From an uncultured Burkholderiales bacterium (GTDB lineage Bacteria; Pseudomonadota; Gammaproteobacteria; Burkholderiales; Burkholderiaceae_C), in contig CAISQQ010000355.1 in the NCBI GenBank assembly GCA_903887655.1, positions 1 through 13,963 on the forward strand: a stretch of DNA of 13,963 bases. Direction: 5' to 3'. Position 1 is the stretch's first letter. Each line of letters begins with the position of its first letter. Made by a program: the position numbers and the translations under genes. Shown piece after piece: positions 1-6,744 of this stretch. Under the pieces are notes generated by a model. That model was not told the origin of the DNA and did not search any database. It saw only the letters and a program-made list of their open reading frames with translations.

Positions 1-281
1 ATGTGCTCGAGCATGTGGGCCAAGCCGCTGTAGCCGTCCACCTCGTCAACGGAGCCCACTCGCACCCACAGCATGTGCACCGCGGTGGGGGCTCTCGGTA
101 AGCGTTTGACCACCACCGTGAGCCCATTGTCCAAATGACTCACCAAGATGCCGTGACCAGCGTCTTGGAAGGAGACGCTCTTGGCCGCCTGGGCCCCGGC
201 AAGGCTGGGCCACACCAACAGCGGCAGACAAGCCAGCAAGGAGCCGCACAGACCAGCGCGAAAAAAAGAAGAACAATTCAT
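1..281 (-). CDS. M16-family (pitrilysin-like) zinc metallopeptidase, N-terminal part, runs off the left edge
   Basis: Reading the minus strand from an ATG at 281 gives 93 codons with no stop before the window edge. The N-terminus looks like a secretion signal: residues 1-30 are a short polar start, a Leu/Ala-rich core around residues 11-28, and an Ala-Gly-Ala-Gln-Ala stretch suitable for signal peptidase. Residues 41-70 match the start of the M16 fold (a 'LDNGLTVVVKRLP' strand). Residues 86-93 read 'SGLAHMLEH', whose H89-x-x-E92-H93 is the inverted zinc-binding motif (HXXEH) of M16 proteases. The family cleaves peptides; bacterial exported members act in the periplasm and are often encoded in pairs, the second copy lacking the zinc motif. 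The gene is divergent from ftsY. Family assignment is secure from the motif; substrate is unknown and the C-terminal bulk lies outside the window. Confidence 0.85.
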   Translation of the reverse strand, partial: MNCSSFFRAGLCGSLLACLPLLVWPSLAGAQAAKSVSFQDAGHGILVSHLDNGLTVVVKRLPRAPTAVHMLWVRVGSVDEVDGYSGLAHMLEH

Positions 282-334
282 AAGTCAACCGGTGAATCAA
301 AAAATCAGAAAACCTTGGGGATAGGGCTACTTTG

Positions 335-437
335 AGACGTAAAAATGGAGTTTACTCCTCTTGCGCGCGGCACTCATGGGAGCCGGCTCAAAAGCCCTGA
401 GGGCCTCAAGCCCGGGTGCAGACGTAAAATGGGGAGT
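335..437 (+). repeat. Imperfect direct repeat in the M16/ftsY intergenic region
   Basis: AGACGTAAAA followed by ATGG and AGT occurs at 335-351 and again, with small changes, at 420-437 (AGACGTAAAATGGGGAGT), about 85 bases apart upstream of ftsY. The first copy continues into a small palindrome, GGAGT-TT-ACTCC (347-358). No clear -35/-10 pair could be fixed here, so the region could hold the divergent promoters or a binding site. It could also be a chance duplication. Confidence 0.35.
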
Positions 438-472
438 GACACCCTCGCGCGCACCCAGAAACCCGGATCGAC

Positions 473-1546
473 ATGTTCAACTTTTTCAAGAAAAAACCAG
501 CCGTCAAGGCCGACCCAACGGCCGATCACGCCACACCCGGGTTGGACACCCCAAGTCCTGTGACCCCTTCTGCCTCGTCAAGCCTGCCCGCGGCCCTTGC
601 GCCCTCAAGCGCCAGCGTTGCGCCCAAGGGCTGGCGTGAGCGCTTGGCCCAGGGGCTTAAAAAGACCGGACTGCAACTCAAACAAGTCTTCAGCGGTCAA
701 GTCATCGATGATGCATTGTTTGAGCAACTGGAGGAGGCCTTGCTGCTGTCCGATGCGGGGCCACAAGCGACCACCCATCTTTTGGACACGCTCCAAGCGC
801 GACTTAAAAAGAATCCTCTGCAAAACAGCAACGACGTGCGCGAGTTGCTCGCCTCGATTTTGAGTGAGTTGCTCGAGCCTTTGGAGGGCCGTCTGGATGT
901 GAGCCGCCACCACCCCTTTGTGATGATGCTCACCGGGGTCAATGGCGCCGGTAAAACCACGTCCATTGGCAAACTCACCCACCACCTGCAAGACAGCGGG
1001 GCCAAGGTCTTGCTCGCCGCAGGCGACACGTTTCGCGCCGCCGCCAAGGAGCAGCTCCTGGCCTGGGCCGATCGCAACTTGGTCCAACTGATCTCACAAG
1101 ACGGGGCCGACCCCGCCGCGGTGAGTTTTGATGCGGTGAGTGCGGCCATTGCGCGCGGCTCGGATGTGGTCTTGATCGACACGGCGGGGCGGCTGCCCAC
1201 CCAGCTGCACTTGATGCAAGAGCTTGAAAAAATCAAACGCGTGATCCACAAAGCCCTGCCCGAAGCACCCCATGAGGTGATTTTGGTGATCGATGGCAAC
1301 ACGGGACAAAACGCCTTGCACCAAGTCAAGGCCTTTGATCAAGCCCTGGGACTCACCGGGCTCATCATCACCAAGCTCGATGGCACGGCCAAGGGCGGCA
1401 TTTTGGCGAGCATCGCCATGTGGTCGCAAGAGCGGCAAAAGCGCACGGGCCACGGTGTGCCGGTCTACTTCATTGGTGTGGGCGAGCGCTTGGAAGACCT
1501 CCAACCCTTCAACGCCTTGGAGTTTGCGCAGGCCTTGCTCGACTGA
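473..1546 (+). CDS. ftsY: Signal recognition particle receptor FtsY
   Basis: 357-residue SRP-type GTPase that docks SRP-bound ribosomes at the inner membrane, so that membrane proteins are inserted co-translationally. The N-terminus starts MFNFFKKKP, the usual proteobacterial FtsY opening, followed by a short Pro/Ala/Ser-rich variable region to about residue 50. The helical N domain covers about 55-145. The G domain carries the P-loop GVNGAGKT (155-162), the SRP-family insertion-box sequence DTFRAAA (185-191), DTAGR (236-240), TKLDGTAKGG (300-309) and the closing GVGERLEDLQPF (335-346). All catalytic signatures are intact. Length is modest because the acidic A domain is much shorter than in E. 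coli FtsY, which is common in Burkholderiales. The start at 473 is supported by the family-typical N-terminus, although no strong ribosome-binding site precedes it. Confidence 0.97.
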   Translation: MFNFFKKKPAVKADPTADHATPGLDTPSPVTPSASSSLPAALAPSSASVAPKGWRERLAQGLKKTGLQLKQVFSGQVIDDALFEQLEEALLLSDAGPQATTHLLDTLQARLKKNPLQNSNDVRELLASILSELLEPLEGRLDVSRHHPFVMMLTGVNGAGKTTSIGKLTHHLQDSGAKVLLAAGDTFRAAAKEQLLAWADRNLVQLISQDGADPAAVSFDAVSAAIARGSDVVLIDTAGRLPTQLHLMQELEKIKRVIHKALPEAPHEVILVIDGNTGQNALHQVKAFDQALGLTGLIITKLDGTAKGGILASIAMWSQERQKRTGHGVPVYFIGVGERLEDLQPFNALEFAQALLD

Positions 1547-1700
1547 AAACCCGCGGCCTCTCGCACCCCCCGCCTTCAAGGACGCCCTGACAAGCCTTCA
1601 TCGTCCAAACGCTGCCCCATCGCTCCATCGCCCCATCATGCTCAACCGACTCCAGCGTGTTGGAGCCATTCCGCCTTAAAATACCTTGTTCACTGGCTTC

Positions 1701-1731
1701 TTGGCCCGACCCTTCAGTCGGGGAGTGCCAA
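1701..1731 (+). other. Hairpin-forming sequence in the leader of the first tctC gene
   Basis: TTGGC-CCGAC (1701-1710) and GTCGG-ggagt-GCCAA (1717-1731) can pair as two 5-bp stems around a 6-base loop, with five unpaired bases on the 3' side. It lies about 55 bases before the tctC start and after a TAAAAT -10-like box (1677-1682) that has no convincing -35. There is no T-run, so it is not a normal terminator. It could be a 5'-UTR structure; function unknown. Confidence 0.3.
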
Positions 1732-1785
1732 CCTTGCAGGCCCTTGTCAACGCAAGAATCCACCTTTAAAAAGCAGCACGCCACC

Positions 1786-2772
1786 ATGACTCAACGACGC
1801 GAACTCATCAAATCTTTGTCAGCCTTGTCCCTGGGACTGGCCTTGGGTGAGGGTGCCCGAGCCCAAGCCGCCTACCCCTCCAAGCCCATCAAGTACATCG
1901 TCCCCGTCTCGGCTGGCGGGGGCAGCGACATGATTGGCCGCACCGTGTGTGAGCGCTGGGGCAAGGTGCTGGGACAAAGCATCGTGGTGGACAACCAAAG
2001 TGGGGGCGGAGGGGTGATCGCTTGTCAAAACACCGCCCGCGCAGCAGCCGACGGCTACACCCTCATGCAAGGCTATGTGGCCACCTTGGGCACGTCCCCG
2101 GCCACTCGAAAAAACTTGAGCTACGACCCCATCAAGGACTTCAGCCCCATTGGCATGATCGGTGGCACACCCAATGTGCTGGTGGTGAGCTCGCTCTTGC
2201 CCATCCAAACCTTCAAAGAGTTGCTCGCCTACCTCAAAAGCAATGCAGGCCAAGTGAGCTACGGCTCGTCTGGCTTGGGCTCGCTCACGCACTTGACCAT
2301 GGAGCTCTTTAAGAAACAGACCCAAAGCAATATGGTGCACATTCCTTACAAAGGCATTGCACCGGCCTTCACCGACCTCATCGCCAACCAAACCCAGGTG
2401 ATGTTTCCCGGTCTGGCGGCGGCCTTGCCCCACATTCATTCTGCCCGGGTGCGCCCGCTGGCGGTCACGGGCTACACTCGCCACCCTCAACTCAAAGACA
2501 CCCCCACCTTGGAAGAGCTCGGCCTCAAAGGCTTTGACGCCTTGCAGTGGTATGGTGTGGTGGGACCGGCCGGCATGCCAGCGCCCGTCATCAAAACCCT
2601 CAACGAGAGCTTGAACCAGGTCCTCAAAGTCGCCGAGTTCCGAGAGAAGCTCGCCATTGAAGCGGTCGAGCCCATGCCCATGAGCCCAGAGCAATTCAGC
2701 CAGTTCATCAAACGCGACTTGGAGCGCTGGACCCAGCTTGCCAAAGAGCAGCGCATTGAACTCGACACCTGA
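1786..2772 (+). CDS. Bug/TctC-family tripartite tricarboxylate transporter substrate-binding protein (first copy)
   Basis: 328-residue periplasmic solute receptor of the Bug/TctC family. Such receptors bind small carboxylates or related compounds and may feed TctA/TctB membrane components, none of which is present here. The start at 1786 gives a proper export signal: MTQRRELIK, a Leu/Ala-rich core, then cleavage after the ARAQA stretch (about residue 28). The twin arginine (R4-R5) with E-L-I-K after it weakly resembles a Tat motif. The frame stays open back to 1657, but that extension is not signal-like. Family hallmarks are VPVSAGGGSDMIGR (40-52, the VPFxxGGxxDxxAR loop), SSGLGSLTHLTMELF (161-175) and HIPYKGIAPAFTDL (185-198). 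It sits 120 bases upstream of the MmgE/PrpD gene on the same strand and probably supplies that enzyme's substrate or a precursor. Ligand cannot be read from the sequence. Confidence 0.93.
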   Translation: MTQRRELIKSLSALSLGLALGEGARAQAAYPSKPIKYIVPVSAGGGSDMIGRTVCERWGKVLGQSIVVDNQSGGGGVIACQNTARAAADGYTLMQGYVATLGTSPATRKNLSYDPIKDFSPIGMIGGTPNVLVVSSLLPIQTFKELLAYLKSNAGQVSYGSSGLGSLTHLTMELFKKQTQSNMVHIPYKGIAPAFTDLIANQTQVMFPGLAAALPHIHSARVRPLAVTGYTRHPQLKDTPTLEELGLKGFDALQWYGVVGPAGMPAPVIKTLNESLNQVLKVAEFREKLAIEAVEPMPMSPEQFSQFIKRDLERWTQLAKEQRIELDT

Positions 2773-2790
2773 GCGCCCTATCGGGGCGCT
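2772..2790 (+). terminator. Hairpin at the end of the first tctC gene (weak terminator or processing site)
   Basis: AGCGCCC (2772-2778) and GGGCGCT (2784-2790) form a perfect 7-bp G/C-rich stem around a TATCG loop, starting inside the TGA stop codon. No run of T follows, only a later CTTTATC, so it is at best a partial intrinsic terminator. It could equally act as an mRNA 3'-end stabiliser that lowers expression of the downstream MmgE/PrpD gene relative to the receptor. Confidence 0.4.
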
Positions 2791-2892
2791 GTCACCCGGG
2801 GGCTTTATCACCTTCGGGTTTGATCGCTCTGTGCAGTCTTTCTGACACTTGACTCTTCCTCACTTTTATCTTTTTACTCGAGCTCCAACACC

Positions 2893-4269
2893 ATGGCCAT
2901 CAACACCCAAGTCACCGCCGACCACCACGCCCCAGCCGTTACCCACACCTTGGCCCAATTTGTCGCGACCCATCCCTCCAAGGGATGGAGTGACGCGGTC
3001 GAGCACGATGCGCTGCGCACTTTTTTGAATTGGCTCGGTTGCGCCGTGGGCGCCGCCCACCACGAGTCCACCCAAGCGGCGTTGGCCGCTGTGCAGATGC
3101 TCGAGCCTGCGCCCCAAGCGGGGATTGCCGGCTTGAGGGCACGGGTGGACATGGCCTCGGCCGCCATGATCAATGGCATCTCCTCGCACACCTTTGATTT
3201 TGATGACACGCATTTAAAAACCATCATCCACCCTGCCGGCCCTGTGGCCTCGGCCGCGATGGCATTGGCCGAGCACTTGGGCTCGAGTGGGCGCGAGCTC
3301 ATTGACGCCTTGGTGCTGGGCATTGATGTCTCTTGCCGCGTGGGCAACTGCGTCTATCCTGAGCACTATGACCGCGGCTGGCACATCACGGGCACGACGG
3401 GGATGCTGGGCGCGGCCGCCGCTTGCTCCAGGCTCTTGAAGCTCGACACCCATGCCACCCAAATGGCCCTGGGCATTGCCGCCTCGCAACCGATTGGACT
3501 CAGAGAGCAATTTGGCACCATGACCAAGCCGTTTCACCCGGGTGGTGCTGCGCGCGCGGGCCTCATGTCAGCCCTGCTGGCCTCCAAGGGCTTCACCGCC
3601 AGTCCAAGAGCCCTGGAAGCCCCACGGGGTTTGATCCAGGTGTTCTCCACGAAATACGACTGGAGCGAGATCGACAAAGGCCTGGGCCAATCGTTTGAAA
3701 TCAGCCTCAACACCTTCAAGCCCTTTGCCTGTGGCATCGTCATTCATCCCAGCATTGACGCTTGCGTGCAACTCAAAGCGCGTGGCGTCAAGCCCGAGGA
3801 CATTGAACGCCTCGAGCTCAGGGTGCACTCCTTGGTGCTCGAGCTGACGGGTAAAAAAGAACCCCAAGATGGCCTGCAAGGCAAATTCAGCGTCTACCAC
3901 GGCTGCTGTGCGGGTTTGATTTTTGGCCGGGCAGGCGAAGAAGAATACGCCGATGACATCGTCACGCGCGAAGACCTCCAAGTCCTGCGCCGTAAAATCG
4001 TGGCCATTGTCGATGACAGTATCCATGAAGCCAGCGCCGATGTGACTGCTCACTTACATTCAGGCGAGCAAGTTCACATCCGGGTCGAGCATGCGGTGGG
4101 CTCGCTGGAAAACCCCATGACCGACGCCTTGTTGGAGCAAAAATTCCACAATTTGAGCGATGCCGTTTTGGGTCAAGCGCAAACCGCTTCGCTGATCAAG
4201 GCGTGCTGGAGCCTGGCCGCGGGGGATTTAAAGTCCCTGCTGCAACTGATCGTCCCGACCTCCCACTGA
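2893..4269 (+). CDS. MmgE/PrpD-family protein (2-methylcitrate dehydratase / cis-aconitate decarboxylase superfamily)
   Basis: 458 residues, full length for the family. MmgE/PrpD enzymes act on citrate-like tricarboxylates or other carboxylic acids (2-methylcitrate dehydratase, aconitate decarboxylase, iminodisuccinate epimerase) in the cytoplasm. Family blocks visible in order are SSHTFDFDDTH (97-107), HPAGPVASAA (113-122), GWHITGTTGMLGAAAA (162-177), FGTMTKPFHPGGAARAG (207-223) and FKPFACGIVIHPSIDA (275-290). H107, H164, K212 and H285 lie in the blocks that form the active-site pocket in characterised members. No prpB, prpC or acnD gene neighbours it, so the methylcitrate cycle is not indicated and a narrower name is unjustified. 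Pairing with a Bug receptor upstream suggests uptake and conversion of an organic acid (inference). No clear Shine-Dalgarno precedes the ATG, but the start fits the domain. Confidence 0.92.
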   Translation: MAINTQVTADHHAPAVTHTLAQFVATHPSKGWSDAVEHDALRTFLNWLGCAVGAAHHESTQAALAAVQMLEPAPQAGIAGLRARVDMASAAMINGISSHTFDFDDTHLKTIIHPAGPVASAAMALAEHLGSSGRELIDALVLGIDVSCRVGNCVYPEHYDRGWHITGTTGMLGAAAACSRLLKLDTHATQMALGIAASQPIGLREQFGTMTKPFHPGGAARAGLMSALLASKGFTASPRALEAPRGLIQVFSTKYDWSEIDKGLGQSFEISLNTFKPFACGIVIHPSIDACVQLKARGVKPEDIERLELRVHSLVLELTGKKEPQDGLQGKFSVYHGCCAGLIFGRAGEEEYADDIVTREDLQVLRRKIVAIVDDSIHEASADVTAHLHSGEQVHIRVEHAVGSLENPMTDALLEQKFHNLSDAVLGQAQTASLIKACWSLAAGDLKSLLQLIVPTSH

Positions 4270-4298
4270 CCCCTCTTCAAAAAAAATAGGCAGACCCT

Positions 4299-4326
4299 GT
4301 TGAAATCCTGGGTTTTGCCCTAAAAT
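4299..4326 (+). promoter_or_regulatory. Possible upstream heat-shock-type (sigma-32-like) promoter of rpoH
   Basis: GTTGAAA (4299-4305), 12 bases, then CCCTAAAAT (4318-4326). The -35 half is one base from the sigma-32 element CTTGAAA and the 12-base gap is within the range seen in E. coli heat-shock promoters. The -10 half keeps the leading CCC but not the full CCCCATNT. TAAAAT could instead serve sigma-70, though the spacer would be only 15. A weak call; if real it would add self-activation to the CIRCE-controlled promoter downstream. Confidence 0.3.
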
Positions 4327-4394
4327 ATTCATATAGGAAGTTTTTGGGGTGTCTTGATGCAACTCAATCATTCCAAGTAAACTGCCAAGGTTAA

Positions 4395-4424
4395 TTAGCA
4401 CTCCATAGACTAGAGTGCTAAAAT
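4395..4424 (+). promoter_or_regulatory. Perfect CIRCE operator (HrcA site) overlapping the rpoH promoter
   Basis: TTAGCACTC (4395-4403), nine bases, GAGTGCTAA (4413-4421) is an exact match to the CIRCE inverted repeat bound by the heat-shock repressor HrcA. A sigma-70-like promoter lies within it: -35 TTAGCA (4395-4400, 4/6), 18-base spacer, -10 TAAAAT (4419-4424, 5/6). Initiation would fall near 4431, giving a leader of about 22 bases with GAAAGGA (4438-4444), a good ribosome-binding site 8 bases before the rpoH ATG at 4453. Bound HrcA would therefore cover both promoter elements. hrcA itself is not in the window. Confidence 0.93.
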
Positions 4425-4452
4425 AAGATTTCTGCATGAAAGGACTTGTACC

Positions 4453-5388
4453 ATGACTGCTTTAGCCACTGTCAATCCAACGTTTTCGACGCCAGCCACC
4501 ACCTGGGGGTTAATACCACCCTTGGGGCATCTGGACGCCTACATCTCTGCGGTGAACAAAATGCCCATGCTCACCTTGGAGCAAGAGCAAGACTTTGCGC
4601 GTCGCTTGAAAACCGACAACGATCTCGATGCGGCGGGTAAATTGATCATGTCGCACTTGCGGCTCGTGGTGAGCGTGTCTCGCCAGTACCTGGGCTATGG
4701 ACTGCCCCATGCCGATTTGATTCAAGAAGGCAATGTCGGTCTCATGAAGGCCGTCAAACGATTCGACCCCGCCCAAGGCGTGCGCTTGGTGTCTTACGCC
4801 ATGCACTGGATCAAGGCCGAGATCCATGAGTACATCCTGCGCAACTGGAGAATGGTCAAACTCGCCACCACCAAGTCGCAGCGCAAACTCTTTTTTAACT
4901 TGCGCTCCAAAAAACAAGGCTTCAAAGCCGAGACCGATGACAACAATGCGCATCGCAGCAATTTGTCCGAGTCACAAATCGATCAAGTCGCCAAGGACCT
5001 CAACGTCAAGCGCGAAGAGGTGATCGAGATGGAGATGCGCATGTCGGGTGCGGACGTGATCTTGGACCCCGCGCCCAATGATGACGGTGACGAGAGTTTT
5101 GGCCCGATTGCCTACCTCACCGACACCCACCACGAACCCACCGCCATGATGGAGTCGCATGAGCGCGATGTCTTGGCCACCGATGGCTTGAGCTTGGCAC
5201 TCAATAGCCTGGATGAGCGCTCCAGGCGCATTGTGCAAGAGCGTTGGCTCAACGTCAAAGACGACGGCAGCGGTGGCATGACCTTGCACGACTTGGCCGA
5301 TGAGTTTGGCGTGAGCGCAGAGCGCATTCGCCAAATTGAAGCCTCGGCCATGAAAAAGATGAAGACCGCCCTCCTCGAATTTGCTTAA
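4453..5388 (+). CDS. rpoH: Heat-shock RNA polymerase sigma factor sigma-32 (RpoH)
   Basis: 311-residue group-3 sigma-70-family factor that directs RNA polymerase to heat-shock promoters (chaperones, proteases). Region 1.2/2 begins near residue 26. The core-binding and -10-recognition segment is DLIQEGNVGLMKAVKRFDP (88-106) with RLVSYAMHWIKAEI after it. The diagnostic RpoH box QRKLFFNLR is at 143-151, which separates it from RpoD/RpoS-type factors and is where chaperone/FtsH-dependent control and RpoH-specific core contact map. The region 4.2 helix-turn-helix is TLHDLADEFGVSAERIRQIEASAMKKMK (277-304). The start is fixed by GAAAGGA 8 bases upstream and by the CIRCE promoter. Length is slightly above E. 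coli RpoH (284). Expression is probably repressed by HrcA at normal temperature, in addition to protein-level control known for the family. Confidence 0.97.
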   Translation: MTALATVNPTFSTPATTWGLIPPLGHLDAYISAVNKMPMLTLEQEQDFARRLKTDNDLDAAGKLIMSHLRLVVSVSRQYLGYGLPHADLIQEGNVGLMKAVKRFDPAQGVRLVSYAMHWIKAEIHEYILRNWRMVKLATTKSQRKLFFNLRSKKQGFKAETDDNNAHRSNLSESQIDQVAKDLNVKREEVIEMEMRMSGADVILDPAPNDDGDESFGPIAYLTDTHHEPTAMMESHERDVLATDGLSLALNSLDERSRRIVQERWLNVKDDGSGGMTLHDLADEFGVSAERIRQIEASAMKKMKTALLEFA

Positions 5389-5393
5389 ATCTG

Positions 5394-5434
5394 CCCCCAG
5401 ACCAAACAGGGTCCACCAATCGGACCCATGGGGG
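5394..5434 (+). terminator. Nested hairpin downstream of rpoH (possible terminator, no T-run)
   Basis: GGGTCC (5409-5414) pairs with GGACCC (5422-5427) around a 7-base loop, and an outer CCCCC (5394-5398) can pair with GGGGG (5430-5434). It starts 6 bases after the rpoH stop. The sequence after it is TTGCCAAGG, without a U-tract, so efficient intrinsic termination is uncertain. It may mark the rpoH mRNA 3' end through another mechanism. Confidence 0.4.
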
Positions 5435-5503
5435 TTGCCAAGGCATTAAGAGAAAGTTCAGGTCCACTTCACCTCACCCCAGACTCCAGAGACGGCGCTC
5501 GGG

Positions 5504-5531
5504 TTGAGACGGTGTTTGAATCCGCTAAACT
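5504..5531 (+). promoter_or_regulatory. Candidate sigma-70 promoter for the second tctC gene
   Basis: TTGAGA (5504-5509, 5/6 to TTGACA), 16-base spacer, TAAACT (5526-5531, 4/6 to TATAAT). Initiation would be expected about 5538, exactly at the first ATG of the gene. That implies either a leaderless message or use of the in-frame ATG at 5574. It supports tctC2 being a unit separate from rpoH. Confidence 0.4.
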
Positions 5532-5537
5532 CAACCG

Positions 5538-6566
5538 ATGAATTTCCTTTTTGAATCATACGCCTTGGGTGCGATGGACGGCTCGGCTGCCTACCAAGGA
5601 GTCCGGCGGGTCCTCGCTTGGATGATGCTCGTCATGGCGCTTACGCTATCGCCTTGGAGCAGCGCCCAAACCTATCCCAAAAAATCCATCACCTTGGTCG
5701 TGCCCTTTGCACCCGGGGGCGGCACCGACAGCATTGCGCGTGACTTGGCCAAGCTCTTGGGCGACAAGCTCGAAGTGCCCGTGATCGTGGACAACAAGGG
5801 GGGGGCTGGCGGGGCATTGGGCGCGCAAAGTGTGGCACGCGCCAGCAACGATGGTCACACCTTGCTCTTTGCCACCTCCACCTTGGCCACCAATGCAGCG
5901 CTGGAGTCCAACCCAGCCTTTGATGCGGAGAAGGACTTTGCGGCCGTGGCCCTGATCGGGCGTGGCCCCATTGTGGTGGTGGTGAGCAAGGAGCTGGGCG
6001 TCAAGAGCCTCGAGCAACTCATCGCTTTGGCCAAAACCCATGTCACCCTGAATTACTGTTCGGCAGGCAACGGCAGCATCAACCACTTATCGGCCGAGCT
6101 CTTCAAGCAAAAGACTGGTGTCGAGATGACCCACATTCCCTACAAAGGCAGTGGTCCGGCCACCCTCGATTTGCTCGCTGGTCGCGTGCAGGTGTTTTTC
6201 TCCACCGTGCCCACAATCTTGCCCCACATCCGACAAAACAGCGTGGAGCTCATTGCGGTGACAGGCGCCAAGCGCTTGGCGCTGTTTCCCAATACCCCCA
6301 CCAGCTTGGAGGCAGGCATCAAGGACTTGGATTTGTCGACCTGGTGGGGCGTCTTGGCACCCAAGGGCACACCCAATGCCATTGTCGACAAACTCAATAC
6401 CGCCATCAATGCCGCCTCGGCTCAGGAGCCACTGCGCGCACGCCTCGTGGGTGAAGGCGCGAGCATTGAGAACGCCAGCGCCAAAGAGTTTCAACTCCAA
6501 CTCGGCCAAGAGATCCGGATGTGGAAGTCGGTGGTGAAGTCGGCTGGACTCAAAGACAACAATTGA
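5538..6566 (+). CDS. Bug/TctC-family tripartite tricarboxylate transporter substrate-binding protein (second copy)
   Basis: 342 residues from the first ATG (330 from an in-frame ATG at 5574). Periplasmic carboxylate-type receptor. The signal sequence is RR-V-LAWMMLVMALTL (about residues 23-37) with cleavage near SSA|QTYP (43/44). The N-terminal 20 residues before it are unusual, and the candidate promoter would start transcription at the first ATG, so 5574 may be the true start; neither has a strong ribosome-binding site. Family loops are VPFAPGGGTDSIAR (55-68), SAGNGSINHLSAELF (175-189) and HIPYKGSGPATLDLL (199-213). It differs clearly from the first Bug protein in this window, so it is a separate paralogue rather than a recent duplicate. 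No tctA/tctB or catabolic gene is adjacent, so it is an orphan receptor; its ligand is unknown. Confidence 0.92.
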   Translation: MNFLFESYALGAMDGSAAYQGVRRVLAWMMLVMALTLSPWSSAQTYPKKSITLVVPFAPGGGTDSIARDLAKLLGDKLEVPVIVDNKGGAGGALGAQSVARASNDGHTLLFATSTLATNAALESNPAFDAEKDFAAVALIGRGPIVVVVSKELGVKSLEQLIALAKTHVTLNYCSAGNGSINHLSAELFKQKTGVEMTHIPYKGSGPATLDLLAGRVQVFFSTVPTILPHIRQNSVELIAVTGAKRLALFPNTPTSLEAGIKDLDLSTWWGVLAPKGTPNAIVDKLNTAINAASAQEPLRARLVGEGASIENASAKEFQLQLGQEIRMWKSVVKSAGLKDNN

Positions 6567-6597
6567 GTCAAACCGCAAGAAGACTCCAACCCTGCAC

Positions 6598-6629
6598 CTA
6601 TTTCTGCCTATTTCTGCCTATTTCTGCCT
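6598..6629 (+). repeat. Short tandem repeat, 10-base unit, about 3.2 copies
   Basis: The unit CTATTTCTGC is repeated exactly at 6598-6607, 6608-6617 and 6618-6627, followed by CT. It lies about 30 bases after the tctC2 stop in non-coding sequence. The unit is close to one DNA helical turn, but the simplest explanation is slippage-type expansion in unconstrained DNA. Confidence 0.85.
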
Positions 6630-6744
6630 GTAGATCAATCACATCAGCATGTTCAATTGCACCAAATTAGCATGCCAGCGGTATGGTTATGAAGTGACAA
6701 GACTGCTGACTTTTTGAATAACTGCGCTCGGGTGGATGCTGTCG

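Noticed and set aside
1655..1682. Sigma-70 promoter for the first tctC gene using TAAAAT at 1677-1682
   Set aside because: The -10 box is good, but no -35 with acceptable spacing was found (TTGGAG is only about 11 bases away), so it is not listed as a promoter.
1819..2811. Long minus-strand open frame (330 codons) opposite the first tctC gene
   Set aside because: Fully antisense to a gene with clear Bug-family motifs; the translation is rich in His/Gly/Ala without recognisable domain or signal, typical of a shadow frame in GC-rich DNA.
6649..6717. 22-codon plus-strand frame starting M-F-N-C in the tctC2/SCO1 gap
   Set aside because: No ribosome-binding site, no similarity recognised and too short to support; the interval is better treated as non-coding.
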